Source: Sva-07 sp942492715 (GTDB lineage: Bacteria; Actinomycetota; Acidimicrobiia; Acidimicrobiales; Ilumatobacteraceae). Taken from it: 64,000 nt of DNA. The notes under the pieces are model-generated. The model had not been told where the DNA came from. It worked only from the letters and a program-made list of their open reading frames with translations, and ran no database searches. The stretch covers positions 186,001-250,000 of the forward strand of contig CALOFW010000019.1 in NCBI GenBank assembly GCA_942492715.1, given 5' to 3'. Numbering within the stretch: the first letter of the stretch is position 1; each line of letters opens with the position of its first letter. The position numbers and the translations under genes are program-made. Positions 7,048-16,287 of the stretch are shown in pieces.

Positions 7048-8838
7048 TCACCAGGACCCGGAGCTGCCGCCTCCACCTCCGCCCCCGACGCCACCGCCCC
7101 CTCCGCCACCGCCCGAACTCGATGGGGCCGTGTGCGACGACGAGAACGACGACGACGCCGAGTACACCAGCAACGGCCCGGCGAGCGCGATCTGCGGGTC
7201 GGTGATGTTCGACGACTGCACCGCCTTCGTCCACGCATCGGCCGCGCCGAGCGCGACCGCCCATGCGCTGTACTCGCGCAGCAGCCCCTGCTGCCACGCC
7301 CACTCCACGTGTTTGCCCTCGCTCGCCGCCAGGAATCGCCGGAACGACTCGGATCGCAGGGCGAGCGCCGATCCGGTGGCGGTGCGCGACGGGAACATGC
7401 TGCTGTAGGCGCCGGCGGCGACCACCAGGGGAACCAGGAACCCAGCGATCACGGCGAGCCATGGCGACGAGATCGCCAGGAAGAAGTCCGTTCCCAACGC
7501 GATCACCCCGAAGACGAACAGGGCGAGCACGACGAGAACGGCGACGAGGATTCCGACCACGCGCGCCGGTGTGGTCACACGGCCGCCGGGTCCACCACGC
7601 GACCACCAACCGGCTGCCCCGACGAACGCCCGCTGTTCCGCTCGGATCGCATCCCACGTCGCCGTGAAGGCAGGGTCGTACGCGCCCAACTCGATCACGT
7701 CCCCGCCAGCGAAGAGACGGTGCAGGTGCCCGAGATCGACGGCGCTCAGCCGCGACGTGTCCGGCCCCGGCCGGAGTTCGACCTTGCCGTCGTCGTCGGA
7801 GATCACGAGCGCGTCCGTGGCGATCATCTCGGCGAACCATGCGGCCACCGTGTCGTCGTCGATCGCCTCGCGAAGCACCGCCGCTGCCTGCCACGGCTCG
7901 AGCCCGCGCGGCGGGACGAACTCGATCGTCGCCAGCTCCGCCAGACGCGAATCGGGAACCCGGTAGGTCGGCGTGTCGGCCGACCGGGCCTGCTGCCCGG
8001 GGAGCGGCAGATCACCGAAGGCGGCCTCGCTGGCGCCGCCCGCGAGCACCGTGTTGCTCCCGTAGGACCGACCCAGCAGGAACACCAGGAGGGCGGCGCC
8101 GAGCCCGAGCGGGAGCATCAACCACCCGAGCGGCTGGAAACCGCTCGGGAGCGGATCGGGCGGCGCAGGGATCGGCGGGAGCTTCGGCTCGGACAGACCG
8201 TTGAACGTGGCGCCGATCGTGATGCCATCCCCGGGCGCGAGCGGCTCGATCACGGCCACTCGGTTCCCCTGATCGGTGGCGATGAACTCGCATCCGCCGA
8301 GCGCGTCGTAGGCGCCGGTGTCACAGTCGGTCGTCGGATCGTCGAATCCGGTCAACACCACTTCGAAGCGCCGGGTCTGCAGCGTCTCGTCGTTGCCGAT
8401 GACGTCGAGGAACAGCGCGCCGCCCGCCACGCCGGCATCGGGGAGCGTGTACTCGAGGATGTATCGGTGGCGGCCGGTGAAGGTCACGTTCGGGTCGCCG
8501 ATTCGCATCCGGGTCTCGAGGCCCGTGTCGAGCACGGCGAGGTCGGCGTTCGCGTCCGGCGACTCGGCCGTCACGTCGACGGGCACCCCGAAGTCGTTGC
8601 GCACGATGCGCTGGTAGCCCCGCTTCTCCGCCAGGCCGAAGTCGATGTCGACGACCTCGCGGATCCGCACGCCGTCGCCCCCGTCGGGCCACACGGTGAC
8701 CTGCTTGGCATCGAAGTGCTCCGGCCGGATCGAGGAGTCGGCACCTGCTCCGATCACCCGGAACCCGGCCAGCAACATCATCATCACGATCGCCGACCCC
8801 ACGATCACGTGCCGCCAGGTCGACATCCTGCTCAACAT
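7048..8838 (-). CDS. DUF2207 membrane protein with poly-glycine tail
   Basis: This protein has about 596 residues. An N-terminal hydrophobic segment (signal anchor) is followed by an extracytoplasmic DUF2207 domain (~30-230: EHFDAKQ..., RIVRNDFGVPVDV, YTLPDAGVAGG). Then come one membrane helix (WLMLPLGLGAALLVFLLG), a cytoplasmic region, and two or three more helices (GILVAVLVVLALFVFGVIAL; LAVIAGFLVPLVVAAGAY). A soluble domain follows, ending in a Ser/Gly tail with runs of eight and seven glycines. This is the usual architecture of the family, whose function is unknown. Starts at 8838 (ATG) or 8826 (ATG) are both possible. A Gly-rich C-terminus is common in these proteins. Confidence 0.8.
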   Translation of the reverse strand: MLSRMSTWRHVIVGSAIVMMMLLAGFRVIGAGADSSIRPEHFDAKQVTVWPDGGDGVRIREVVDIDFGLAEKRGYQRIVRNDFGVPVDVTAESPDANADLAVLDTGLETRMRIGDPNVTFTGRHRYILEYTLPDAGVAGGALFLDVIGNDETLQTRRFEVVLTGFDDPTTDCDTGAYDALGGCEFIATDQGNRVAVIEPLAPGDGITIGATFNGLSEPKLPPIPAPPDPLPSGFQPLGWLMLPLGLGAALLVFLLGRSYGSNTVLAGGASEAAFGDLPLPGQQARSADTPTYRVPDSRLAELATIEFVPPRGLEPWQAAAVLREAIDDDTVAAWFAEMIATDALVISDDDGKVELRPGPDTSRLSAVDLGHLHRLFAGGDVIELGAYDPAFTATWDAIRAEQRAFVGAAGWWSRGGPGGRVTTPARVVGILVAVLVVLALFVFGVIALGTDFFLAISSPWLAVIAGFLVPLVVAAGAYSSMFPSRTATGSALALRSESFRRFLAASEGKHVEWAWQQGLLREYSAWAVALGAADAWTKAVQSSNITDPQIALAGPLLVYSASSSFSSSHTAPSSSGGGGGGGGVGGGGGGGSSGSW

Positions 8839-8958
8839 CGGCCCAGTCTGACCCGCCGCCCCACGGATGCGGTCGATCCGACCGTTCCCCGCGACCGAGC
8901 CGACGACCCACTGGCACCACGACCGGCTCCTCCCGCTCGCCACTTCGAGGGAGGTCTC

Positions 8959-9537
8959 ATGTCCGACACTTCGTCACCTGTACCGCACATCACGGTTCGG
9001 CCCTGGGTCGACCCGGTCGTGGACGACGACGGGTTCGATCCGCGATCGCGCTACGTCGAGCTCTTCTGGCTCGGCGTGCTCGGCCCGACAGCGACCTGGC
9101 TGATCCGGCGACTGGTCGCCGGCCTCGAGCAGTCGCCCGCAGGCTACGAACTCGACCTGGTCGCAACCGCACGGGCCATGGGGCTGAGCTACACCGCCGG
9201 GCGGGCGTCACCGTTCAGCAAGGCGCTGCAACGCTGCGTGATGTTCGGCCTCGCCCACCCCGTCGACGGCGGCATGGCGGTTCGTCGACGCATCCCACCG
9301 GTCAGCCTGCGCCACCTGCAGCGCATGCCCGAGCAGCTCCAGGCTGCGCACCGCGACTGGCAGTGCACGACGATCAGCCTCGACGAGCTGACCCGTGCCC
9401 ATCGGTTGGCAACCGTGATGATCGAGGTCGGCGAGGACGCCGCCGTGATCGAGCATCACCTCGTGGCGCTCGGCGTCAGCGACGCCGTGGCCGCCGAGGC
9501 AGCCGACAACGCCTGCCGCCTCGCCCAGGCGAGCTGA
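8959..9537 (+). CDS. Conserved hypothetical protein (192 aa)
   Basis: A strong ribosome-binding site (GAGGGAGG, ~8947-8954) precedes ATG 8959. The 192-residue product is soluble, mixed alpha/beta and largely helical. It begins with ITVRPWVDPVVDDDGFDPRSRYVELFWLGVLGPTATW (two parts), typical of a protein that contacts a membrane or partner through aromatic residues. The mid-section, LDLVATARAMGLSYTAGRASPFSKALQRCVMFGLA, resembles a winged-helix segment. I recall similar proteins as uncharacterised and actinobacterial. It is transcribed just ahead of the ABC ATPase gene, 53 bases downstream, and may share its transcript. Confidence 0.7.
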   Translation: MSDTSSPVPHITVRPWVDPVVDDDGFDPRSRYVELFWLGVLGPTATWLIRRLVAGLEQSPAGYELDLVATARAMGLSYTAGRASPFSKALQRCVMFGLAHPVDGGMAVRRRIPPVSLRHLQRMPEQLQAAHRDWQCTTISLDELTRAHRLATVMIEVGEDAAVIEHHLVALGVSDAVAAEAADNACRLAQAS

Positions 9538-9590
9538 TCGAGGCGACGTGGCATCATGGAACGTGGCCGTCGACGGCCACGGAGGCGACG

Positions 9591-10733
9591 GTGACGAGGC
9601 TCGAGTTGAGGGGACTGAGCAAGATCTTCCCCGACGGAACCTGGGCAGTCCGCGATGTCGATCTCGTCGTCGACCACGGTGCCCTCCTCGTCATCGTGGG
9701 TCCCTCCGGCTGCGGGAAGACGACCTTGCTGCGCATGGTGGCGGGTCTCGAGGAGCCGACGTCGGGCGACGTGGTCATCGACGGGAACGTCGTCAACACC
9801 ACCCGAACGAGCGAGCGCGACATCGCGCTCGCCTCCCAGGGGTATGCCCTGTACCCGCACATGACCGTGAGCGAGAACATCGGCTTTCCCCTGATGGTCG
9901 ACGGTCTCCACCGCCGCGAGATCGACCGACACGTGCGAGAGATCGCCAGGGTGTTGCAGATCGACGACGTCCTCGATCGCCGACCGCGGCAACTGTCCGG
10001 TGGGCAGCAGCAGCGAACGGCGATGGCTCGCGCGCTCGTCCGTGGCCCGCGGCTGCTCCTTCTGGACGAGCCGATGTCGAACCTCGACGCAAAGCTGCGC
10101 GACCAGACCGGCTTCGTCATCGCCGGGATCCAGCGGCAGCTGGATCTCACGACGTTGATGGTCACCCATGATCAGCACGAGGCCATGGCGATGGGTGATC
10201 GACTCGCGGTGATGCGTGGGGGTCGGATCGTGCAGAGCGGTCGGCCGATCGAGGTGTACGACGCACCCGCCGACATCTTCGTGGCGCAGTTCCTGGGCAC
10301 GCCCTCGATGAACCTCGTGGAAGCGAGGGTCGTCGAGGCGAACGGCGATCCGGCGCTTCGTGTCGGATCACACGTCGTACCGCTCGGCCCCGATGTGTTG
10401 CACCGCGTTCCGGCGATCCGGTCCTGGGCGGATCGAACCGTCGGCCTGGGATTTCGACCCGATGCCATCCGTTGGCGCACCGACGGCCCCATCGCGCTCG
10501 ACGTCGTCTCGACGACCCTCGTCGGGAGCGACCGGTTCATCGGGCTCGACATCGACGCACCTCGGATCGTGGCGCACGCTGCGCACGTGGAGGTTCGTGA
10601 CGAACGCACCTCCACGATCGTCGTGTCGGCGGGCCCGCACGATGACGTCAGTCTCTGGGAGCCGTTCCCCGTCGAGATCGACACGAGCCGGATCCACCTC
10701 TTCGACCTCGACTCGGGCGACCGGATCACCTGA
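9591..10733 (+). CDS. ABC transporter ATP-binding protein, CUT1 (MalK/UgpC) type
   Basis: This 380-residue nucleotide-binding subunit has Walker A GPSGCGKTT, Q-loop region ASQGYALYPHMTV, signature LSGGQQQR, Walker B LLLLDEPMSNLD and switch His in VTHDQHEA. A C-terminal TOBE/OB region (~240-380) is typical of sugar and glycerol-3-phosphate importers. The GTG start at 9591 has GGAGG five bases upstream; longer in-frame extensions lack such a site. No permease or binding protein lies next to it, so it either serves a transporter encoded elsewhere (as the multitask ATPase MsiK does in Streptomyces) or has lost its partners. Confidence 0.85.
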   Translation: MTRLELRGLSKIFPDGTWAVRDVDLVVDHGALLVIVGPSGCGKTTLLRMVAGLEEPTSGDVVIDGNVVNTTRTSERDIALASQGYALYPHMTVSENIGFPLMVDGLHRREIDRHVREIARVLQIDDVLDRRPRQLSGGQQQRTAMARALVRGPRLLLLDEPMSNLDAKLRDQTGFVIAGIQRQLDLTTLMVTHDQHEAMAMGDRLAVMRGGRIVQSGRPIEVYDAPADIFVAQFLGTPSMNLVEARVVEANGDPALRVGSHVVPLGPDVLHRVPAIRSWADRTVGLGFRPDAIRWRTDGPIALDVVSTTLVGSDRFIGLDIDAPRIVAHAAHVEVRDERTSTIVVSAGPHDDVSLWEPFPVEIDTSRIHLFDLDSGDRIT

Positions 10734-10787
10734 CGACAGCGGTCCGGCCCGGCGTGATCACTCCCGATCGGAGTGGGGGCGGGCGGG

Positions 10788-12263
10788 TCAGGCGGGTGCG
10801 CCGAGCAGTTCGGCCAGGACGGCGTCCGCCGGTGCATGGGGCCGGTCGCCGACCTCGGCCTGGAGGCGCGCCAGTTCCGTCCTCAGCTCGATCGCCACCT
10901 CGCGGTACGCCGGGTCGGCGATCACGTTGTGCAGCTCGGCAGGGTCGACGACGAGGTCGAACAGCTCCCACTCCGGGGTCGTGGAGGGACCTCGTGCACC
11001 GGGCTGGTCGAGCGGATCGTTGTAGTAGCCGATCAGCTTGTGCGTGCGCGTCCGCACCCCGTAGTGCGCCGGCACGCGGTGGATGCCGTCGTCGTGCATC
11101 CAGTAGCGGTAGTACATCGACTCCTGCCAGCGGTCCGGACGCTCGCCCACGAGCAGTGGAGCGAGGCTCGTTCCCTGCATCTCCGCCGGCACGTCGACCC
11201 CGGCGAGGTCGAGGAACGTCGGCGCGAAGTCGACGTTGAGGGCGATGTCGTCGCACACCGAGCCGGGCTCGACCATCGCCGGGTAGCGCACGAGCAGCGG
11301 CATCGCCACCGACTCCTCGTACATCATCCGCTTGTCGAACCAGCCGTGATCTCCGAGGAAGAACCCCTGGTCGGACGTGTAGACCACGATCGTGTTCTCG
11401 GCGAGATCGTTGGCGTCGAGCCAGTCGAGCATCCGGCCGACGTTGTCGTCGATCGAGGCGATCGTGCGGAGGTAGTCCTTGATGTAGCGCTGGTAGCGCC
11501 ACCGGATCTCCTCGTCCTCGTCCAGCCCCGGGGGCACCGTCGCCTTCAGGTCGACGACCGGGTCGAGATCCATGATCCGCATCCGCATCGCCTGCACCAC
11601 CTCGGCGCGGCCCACGTGGTCGTCCCACAGCGTGTCGGGCTCGGGGATGTCGACGTCGTCGAACAGCGAGAAGTGCTTGCGGGACGGCTCCCACGACCGG
11701 TGCGGGGCCTTGTGATGGCACAGCAACGCGAACGGCCGGTCGGGATCGCGCTTGTCGAGCCAGCGCAACGAGTCGTCGGTGATCAGATCGGTCACGTAGC
11801 CGCCGCGCTCGACGATCGTGTGGCCGCGCCCGTCGTCACGGGGCTGCAGCATCACCGGGTTGTGGTAGTGCCCCTGACCGGGCAGCACACGCCAGCGGTC
11901 GAACCCCGTCGGGTCGTGTTCGGGCCCGTGGCCGAGATGCCACTTGCCGAACATCGCCGTCTGGTAGCCGGCGGCCTGCAGGCGCTTCGGGAACGTGTCG
12001 AGCGTGTTGTCCATCGGAGTGACGAGCGTGGTGACCCCGTTGACGTGGTTGTACGTCCCCGTGAGGATCGACGCCCGGCTCGGCGTGCAGATCGAGTTCG
12101 TGCAGAAGCACTGGTCGAACCGCATGCCCTCGTTCGCGATGCGATCGAGGTTCGGGGTGTCGTTCAGGACCGGTCGTCGCGACGCCCGGCTGTACGCCGA
12201 GATCGCATGAGCGGCGTGATCGTCGCTCATGATGAACAGCAGGTTCGGGCGCCCCGAACTCAC
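10788..12263 (-). CDS. Type I sulfatase (arylsulfatase A family)
   Basis: This 491-residue enzyme of the alkaline-phosphatase superfamily hydrolyses sulfate esters. It shows the calcium-site start NLLFIMSDDHA, the formylglycine motif CTPSRASILTG (Cys converted by a maturase), the second signature GKWHLGHGP, and the C-terminal metal/active-site segment TSDQGFFLGDHGWFDKR. It has no signal peptide. The GTG start at 12263 overlaps the pepA stop by four bases (GTGA), so translation is probably coupled. A longer in-frame ORF running back through pepA is a shadow. The preference for carbohydrate or aryl sulfates cannot be read from the sequence; sulfatases of this kind are frequent in marine bacteria. 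Confidence 0.88.
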   Translation of the reverse strand: MSSGRPNLLFIMSDDHAAHAISAYSRASRRPVLNDTPNLDRIANEGMRFDQCFCTNSICTPSRASILTGTYNHVNGVTTLVTPMDNTLDTFPKRLQAAGYQTAMFGKWHLGHGPEHDPTGFDRWRVLPGQGHYHNPVMLQPRDDGRGHTIVERGGYVTDLITDDSLRWLDKRDPDRPFALLCHHKAPHRSWEPSRKHFSLFDDVDIPEPDTLWDDHVGRAEVVQAMRMRIMDLDPVVDLKATVPPGLDEDEEIRWRYQRYIKDYLRTIASIDDNVGRMLDWLDANDLAENTIVVYTSDQGFFLGDHGWFDKRMMYEESVAMPLLVRYPAMVEPGSVCDDIALNVDFAPTFLDLAGVDVPAEMQGTSLAPLLVGERPDRWQESMYYRYWMHDDGIHRVPAHYGVRTRTHKLIGYYNDPLDQPGARGPSTTPEWELFDLVVDPAELHNVIADPAYREVAIELRTELARLQAEVGDRPHAPADAVLAELLGAPA

Positions 12264-13735
12264 GACGGCGGCGTGAAGCTCGTTGCGAGGTCGATCAGCA
12301 GGCGGGTGCCGAACCCGGTGGCACCCTTCGAGTAGATGCCCTCGTCGCCGTCGACCTTCATCGGGCCGGCGATGTCGAGGTGCGCCCACGGCACGTCGCC
12401 GGCGAACTCGCTGAGGAAGATCGAGGCGGTGATCGTGCCGCCGTACGGACCACCGATGTTCCTCATGTCGGCCACGACCGAGTCGAGCAGCTTGCGGTAC
12501 CTGGCCTTCTCGAGCGGCAGCTGCCACACCGGTTCGTCGATCGCGTCGGCGCAGGCCTTCACCTGGTCGACGAGCGCCTGATCCGTACCGAGCAACCCTG
12601 CGATCTCCGGGCCGAGTGCACCCATCACGGCACCGGTCAGGGTGGCGATGTCGACGATTGCGTCCGGGCCGTCCTCGACCGCGAGCGACAGGCCGTCGGC
12701 GAGGACCAGTCGACCCTCGGCGTCGGTGTTGTGGATCTCGACGGTCTTGCCGTTGCGCATCGTCAGGACGTCGCCGAGCTTCAGCGCACTTCCGGAGGGC
12801 ATGTTGTCGGTGCACATCAGCCAGGCGGTCACCTTCGTCCTGCACTTGAGCGCCTTGAGCGCCGACATCGTCGAGAGCACGGCGGCCGCGCCCGACATGT
12901 CCATCTTCATCACCTGGTGGGACGCGTCGCTCGGCTTCAGGGAGATGCCGCCCGAGTCGTACATGATCCCCTTGCCGACGAGCGCGAGGTGGCCGGTCGC
13001 GTTCCTCGGCGAGTACGTGAGCTTCACCATCCGTGGCGGTTCGACCGATCCGCGGTTGACGCCGAGCAGACCGCCGCAGCCCATCTGTTCGAGTTGGTCC
13101 TTGTTGAACACCTCCACGTGCAGACCGTTGGCGGAGCCGATGTCGACGGCCTTCGCCGCCAGCTCCTTCGCGTTGAGGTGGGTCGGCGGCGTGTTCGCCA
13201 ACTCGCGTGCCAACGCCGCCGCACCGGCCACGATCCGACCGCGTTCGGCGCCCTGCTCGACCGCCTTGCGGCGCTTGTCGCCGGTGACGAGTGTCAGCGA
13301 CTGGAGGCGAGAAGCGTTCTTCGGGTCGTTCTTCAGTCCGGTGTACCGGTACGACGCGAGCAGCACGCCCTCGGTGACCGCCTGTCCGGCCGCCCGGGGC
13401 TCGCCGTCGAGATCGGCCAGGTTGAGCGCCACGTCAGCGTGCTTCGGCACCGCCCGGGCGAACGATGCCGCAGCTGCGCGAAGCCCGTTGGCGTCGATCG
13501 AACCCGGCTCACCGACACCGATTGCAGCGGCGACGCCATCGGCGCTCGGCACCGTGAGGACCTGTCCCGCCTCGCCGGTGAACCCGTTCGCCTCCAGGGC
13601 CGCACGCGAGAGACCGAGCTGGCGCGGCACGGCACCCTTCGTGGCGACGGCGTACCCGACGGCCGTGGCCGACTTCGGGATGTTCCGGGCGGTCGAGACC
13701 TCGACGGCGGACACAACGGCACTGGCATCTGTCAT
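12260..13735 (-). CDS. pepA: Leucyl aminopeptidase (M17 family)
   Basis: This 491-residue dinuclear-metal aminopeptidase trims N-terminal residues from peptides in the cytosol. The N-terminal ~170 residues are the variable macro-like domain. The catalytic domain shows GKGIMYDSGGISLKPS (metal Lys and Asp), MKMDMSGAAAVL, TDNMPSG and the signature NTDAEGRL (Asp and Glu ligands, then catalytic Arg), followed by ATLTGA and FLSEF. ATG 13735 gives the expected length; upstream in-frame sequence to 14395 crosses the divergent promoter region and is not coding. The gene overlaps the sulfatase by four bases. Confidence 0.93.
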   Translation of the reverse strand: MTDASAVVSAVEVSTARNIPKSATAVGYAVATKGAVPRQLGLSRAALEANGFTGEAGQVLTVPSADGVAAAIGVGEPGSIDANGLRAAAASFARAVPKHADVALNLADLDGEPRAAGQAVTEGVLLASYRYTGLKNDPKNASRLQSLTLVTGDKRRKAVEQGAERGRIVAGAAALARELANTPPTHLNAKELAAKAVDIGSANGLHVEVFNKDQLEQMGCGGLLGVNRGSVEPPRMVKLTYSPRNATGHLALVGKGIMYDSGGISLKPSDASHQVMKMDMSGAAAVLSTMSALKALKCRTKVTAWLMCTDNMPSGSALKLGDVLTMRNGKTVEIHNTDAEGRLVLADGLSLAVEDGPDAIVDIATLTGAVMGALGPEIAGLLGTDQALVDQVKACADAIDEPVWQLPLEKARYRKLLDSVVADMRNIGGPYGGTITASIFLSEFAGDVPWAHLDIAGPMKVDGDEGIYSKGATGFGTRLLIDLATSFTPPS

Positions 13736-13811
13736 GCCGACAGTCTGGCCGACGAACCGCAGCGGGACCTCACTTCGCCGGTCCGGACACGACTCGGGAC
13801 GACGAGGTCGT

Positions 13812-13840
13812 TTGCCCTGCTCCTCCAACCCGTCTAGCTT
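13812..13840 (+). promoter_or_regulatory. Candidate promoter of the amino-acid importer operon
   Basis: TTGCCC (13812-13817) and TAGCTT (13835-13840) are separated by 17 bases, about 75 bases upstream of the binding-protein start, in the divergent gap facing pepA. Confidence 0.35.
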
Positions 13841-13916
13841 CGTCGCCAGGCGACCGCGGGTCGCCACCGGGTAAACGGACGTGTCGTCGGGATCGGCGAT
13901 GCGGAAAGGGGAACAC

Positions 13917-15071
13917 ATGCGAACCACCACACGCCGAGCGATTGCACCGCTCGTGGCACTCGTCCTGATCGGAGCTGCGTGCACCAGCGACGACGATTCA
14001 GGCGATTCCGGAAGCGGTGACTCCACGCCGGTCGCCACCGATGCGCCGGAGGGAACCACGGCACCCGAGGAGACCACGGCACCCGGCGACACCGTCGAGG
14101 TCGTGCAGTCGGACGAGTCGAAGCTCGACAGCGTCCAGTCGGCAGGCACGTTCAAGTGCGGCACGCGCAACGACCTGCCGGGATTCGCGACGCTGGATGC
14201 CGAGGGCGAGCACGTGGGGTTCGACTCCGACTTCTGTCGGGTGATCGCGGCAGCGGTGCTCGGCGATGCGGAAGCCGTCGAGATGGTCGACCTCGAAACC
14301 GCGGATCGATTCACCGCACTGCAGTCCGGCGAGATCGACGCGCTCGTGCGCAACACCACCTGGACCGCCACCCGTGACGGTGCCGAGGGCGCCACCTTCG
14401 TGCAGCCGAACTACTACGACGGTCAAGGGATGATGGTCGCCTCCGACAGTGGGTTCACCTCGATCGAGGACATGGACGGCGTGATCGTCTGTGTCGCCCA
14501 GGGCACGACGAACGAGGGCAACGCCGCCGCTGCAGCCGCCCGATTGGGCCTCACCTGGGAGGTACGCCCATTCGAGAACGTCGACCTGATCCAGGAGGCC
14601 TTCATCGCCGGGCAGTGCGACGGTTGGTCGTCCGACACCAGCCAGCTCGTCGGTCTGCGTTCGACGTACCCGGAAGGGCCCGAGGCCCTGACGATCCTGC
14701 CCGAGGTGTTCTCCAAGGAGCCGCTGGCTCCGGCGGTTGCCGACGGTGACACCGAGTGGGCCCAGGCGGTCAACTGGGCAATCCTCGCCACGATCGCCGC
14801 CGAGGAACTCGGGATCACGTCGGAGAACATCGACACGTTCGCCGAGACCGAGGACATCAACATCCAGCGGTTCCTCGGCCTGACCGTCGACGGAGAGGCC
14901 GTGCTCGATCCGGGCCTGGGTCTGCCGACCGACTTCGCCTACCAGGTGGTCAGCCAGGTCGGCAACTACGGCGAGATCTTCGAGGAGCACCTCGCTCCCC
15001 TCGGCCTCGACCGGGGCGTCAACGCCCAGTGGACCGACGGCGGTCTGATGTACGCACCTCCGTACCGCTGA
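13917..15071 (+). CDS. aapJ: Polar amino-acid ABC transporter, substrate-binding lipoprotein
   Basis: This 384-residue family 3 solute-binding protein has a Tat/Sec-like signal (RTTTRRAIAPLVALVLIGAAC) ending in lipobox Cys, then an acidic Thr/Pro linker. The mature domain shows GTFKCGTRNDLPGFATLDAEG, GFDSDFCRVIA, the ligand Arg/Asp region of AapJ/BztA, and FVQPNYYDGQGMMV. It captures an L-amino acid (probably glutamate, aspartate or related) for the two permeases that follow. GAAAGGGG sits just before ATG 13917. First gene of a four-gene operon; a large hairpin separates it from the permease genes. Confidence 0.88.
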   Translation: MRTTTRRAIAPLVALVLIGAACTSDDDSGDSGSGDSTPVATDAPEGTTAPEETTAPGDTVEVVQSDESKLDSVQSAGTFKCGTRNDLPGFATLDAEGEHVGFDSDFCRVIAAAVLGDAEAVEMVDLETADRFTALQSGEIDALVRNTTWTATRDGAEGATFVQPNYYDGQGMMVASDSGFTSIEDMDGVIVCVAQGTTNEGNAAAAAARLGLTWEVRPFENVDLIQEAFIAGQCDGWSSDTSQLVGLRSTYPEGPEALTILPEVFSKEPLAPAVADGDTEWAQAVNWAILATIAAEELGITSENIDTFAETEDINIQRFLGLTVDGEAVLDPGLGLPTDFAYQVVSQVGNYGEIFEEHLAPLGLDRGVNAQWTDGGLMYAPPYR

Positions 15072-15092
15072 GCACAATGCTCTCTGAGCACC

Positions 15093-15138
15093 TGCGGTCA
15101 TGGGGCCGACCTGAACACCGGTCGGCCCCGTGACCGCA
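15093..15138 (+). promoter_or_regulatory. 19-bp stem-loop covering the start codon of the first permease
   Basis: Arms 15093-15111 and 15120-15138 pair over 19 bp with a single G.U and an 8-base loop. The 3' arm contains the GTG (15130-15132) used to start the permease. The structure could both terminate or stabilise the binding-protein mRNA and limit permease translation. Confidence 0.7.
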
Positions 15139-16287
15139 CCGGTCACGGCTCGCGTTCCGCTCTGGCGCAACGTCAACGTCCTGAAGTGGGTCGCACAGCT
15201 GGTCGTCGTGGGGATCGTGGTCGCGATCGTCATCTGGCTGTACGGCAACTACACCGAGAACGCCTCGCAGCAGAACATCCCGACCAACTTCGACTTCCTC
15301 GACAACCCGGCCGCGTTCCAGATCACCGGGAACTCGCTGTCGCAGAGCGCACCGGTACGAGATGCCCTGGTCGAAGGGCTGCTCAACACGTTGCGCATCG
15401 CCGTCGTCGGCATCATCGCCGCCACCGTGCTCGGAACACTGATCGGCATCGGTCGGCTGTCGTCGAACTGGATCGTCAAGAAGCTGGCGACGGTCTACGT
15501 CGAGGCGGTCCGCAACATCCCGCTCGCACTCTTCCTCACCGCCAGTGTGCTGGTGGTCGTGCTGGGCGTGTTCCCGCAGATCACCGACGCGTGGGATCTT
15601 GCCGGCCTCGCGATCATCTCCAACCGCGGGGTCGCCGTCGCCTGGTACAACGGATCCGGCGCCGGCCTGTTGCTGATCCTCGCGCTCGGGGTCCTCGCCT
15701 GGTACGGAGCGGCGAAATGGCGGAGCCGCGTCGCTGATCGGACGGGCGCACTCCCCCGCTCGGGGCTCTGGGGTGCCGTGGTCTTCGTGGTGGTCCTCGC
15801 GCTCGGCTGGACGCTGCTCGGCTACTCGTACACCCTGCCGTCGGTCGAAGGGCGCGCCACCGCCGGCGGCATCCGGATCGACCCGTCGTTCTTCGCACTG
15901 TTCCTGGCGCTCACGATCTACACCGCGAGCCACATCGCCGAAATCGTTCGAGGGTCGATTCAGGCGGTCCCGCGGGGGCAGGGCGAAGCCGCTGACGCCG
16001 TCGCACTGAGCGGGTTCCAACGCATGTGGTACATCATCCTCCCGCAGGCGATGCGCATCGCCATCCCGCCGATCGGCAACCAGTACCTGAACCTGATCAA
16101 GAACTCCTCGCTGGGCGCAGCGATCGGGTACTACGACCTCACCCTCGTCGCGCAGACCACCGTCGGCAACGGCTCACCGGCCGTGCCGGTCTTCTTCCTG
16201 ACGATGACGGTGTACATCTGCATCTCGCTCGTGGTGTCCGCGCTGGTCAACGTGGCCAATCGACGCATGACGCTGGTGGAACGATGA
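15130..16287 (+). CDS. aapQ: Amino-acid ABC transporter permease, AapQ/BztB type
   Basis: This 385-residue membrane protein has a hydrophobic segment at residues ~17-37, then a long loop, and the permease core with EAA-type motif (GEAADAVALSGFQRMWYIILPQAMR, residues ~275-300) followed by PPIGNQYLNLIKNSSLG. The large insertion between the first helices is typical of AapQ/BztB rather than HisQ/GlnP. GTG 15130 is the only start near the conserved N-terminus. Its stop overlaps the next ATG by four bases (ATGA, 16284-16287), so the pair is translationally coupled. Confidence 0.87.
   Translation: MTAPVTARVPLWRNVNVLKWVAQLVVVGIVVAIVIWLYGNYTENASQQNIPTNFDFLDNPAAFQITGNSLSQSAPVRDALVEGLLNTLRIAVVGIIAATVLGTLIGIGRLSSNWIVKKLATVYVEAVRNIPLALFLTASVLVVVLGVFPQITDAWDLAGLAIISNRGVAVAWYNGSGAGLLLILALGVLAWYGAAKWRSRVADRTGALPRSGLWGAVVFVVVLALGWTLLGYSYTLPSVEGRATAGGIRIDPSFFALFLALTIYTASHIAEIVRGSIQAVPRGQGEAADAVALSGFQRMWYIILPQAMRIAIPPIGNQYLNLIKNSSLGAAIGYYDLTLVAQTTVGNGSPAVPVFFLTMTVYICISLVVSALVNVANRRMTLVER

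Noticed and set aside
7064..7120. Pro-rich plus-strand ORF (PPPPPPPTPPPPPPPPE type) near 7.1 kb
   Set aside because: It is the reverse side of the poly-glycine tail of the DUF2207 protein, not a gene.
15072..15129. Simple Rho-independent terminator after aapJ
   Set aside because: The hairpin lies across the next start codon and lacks a T-run, so it is better described as an attenuator or translation-control element.
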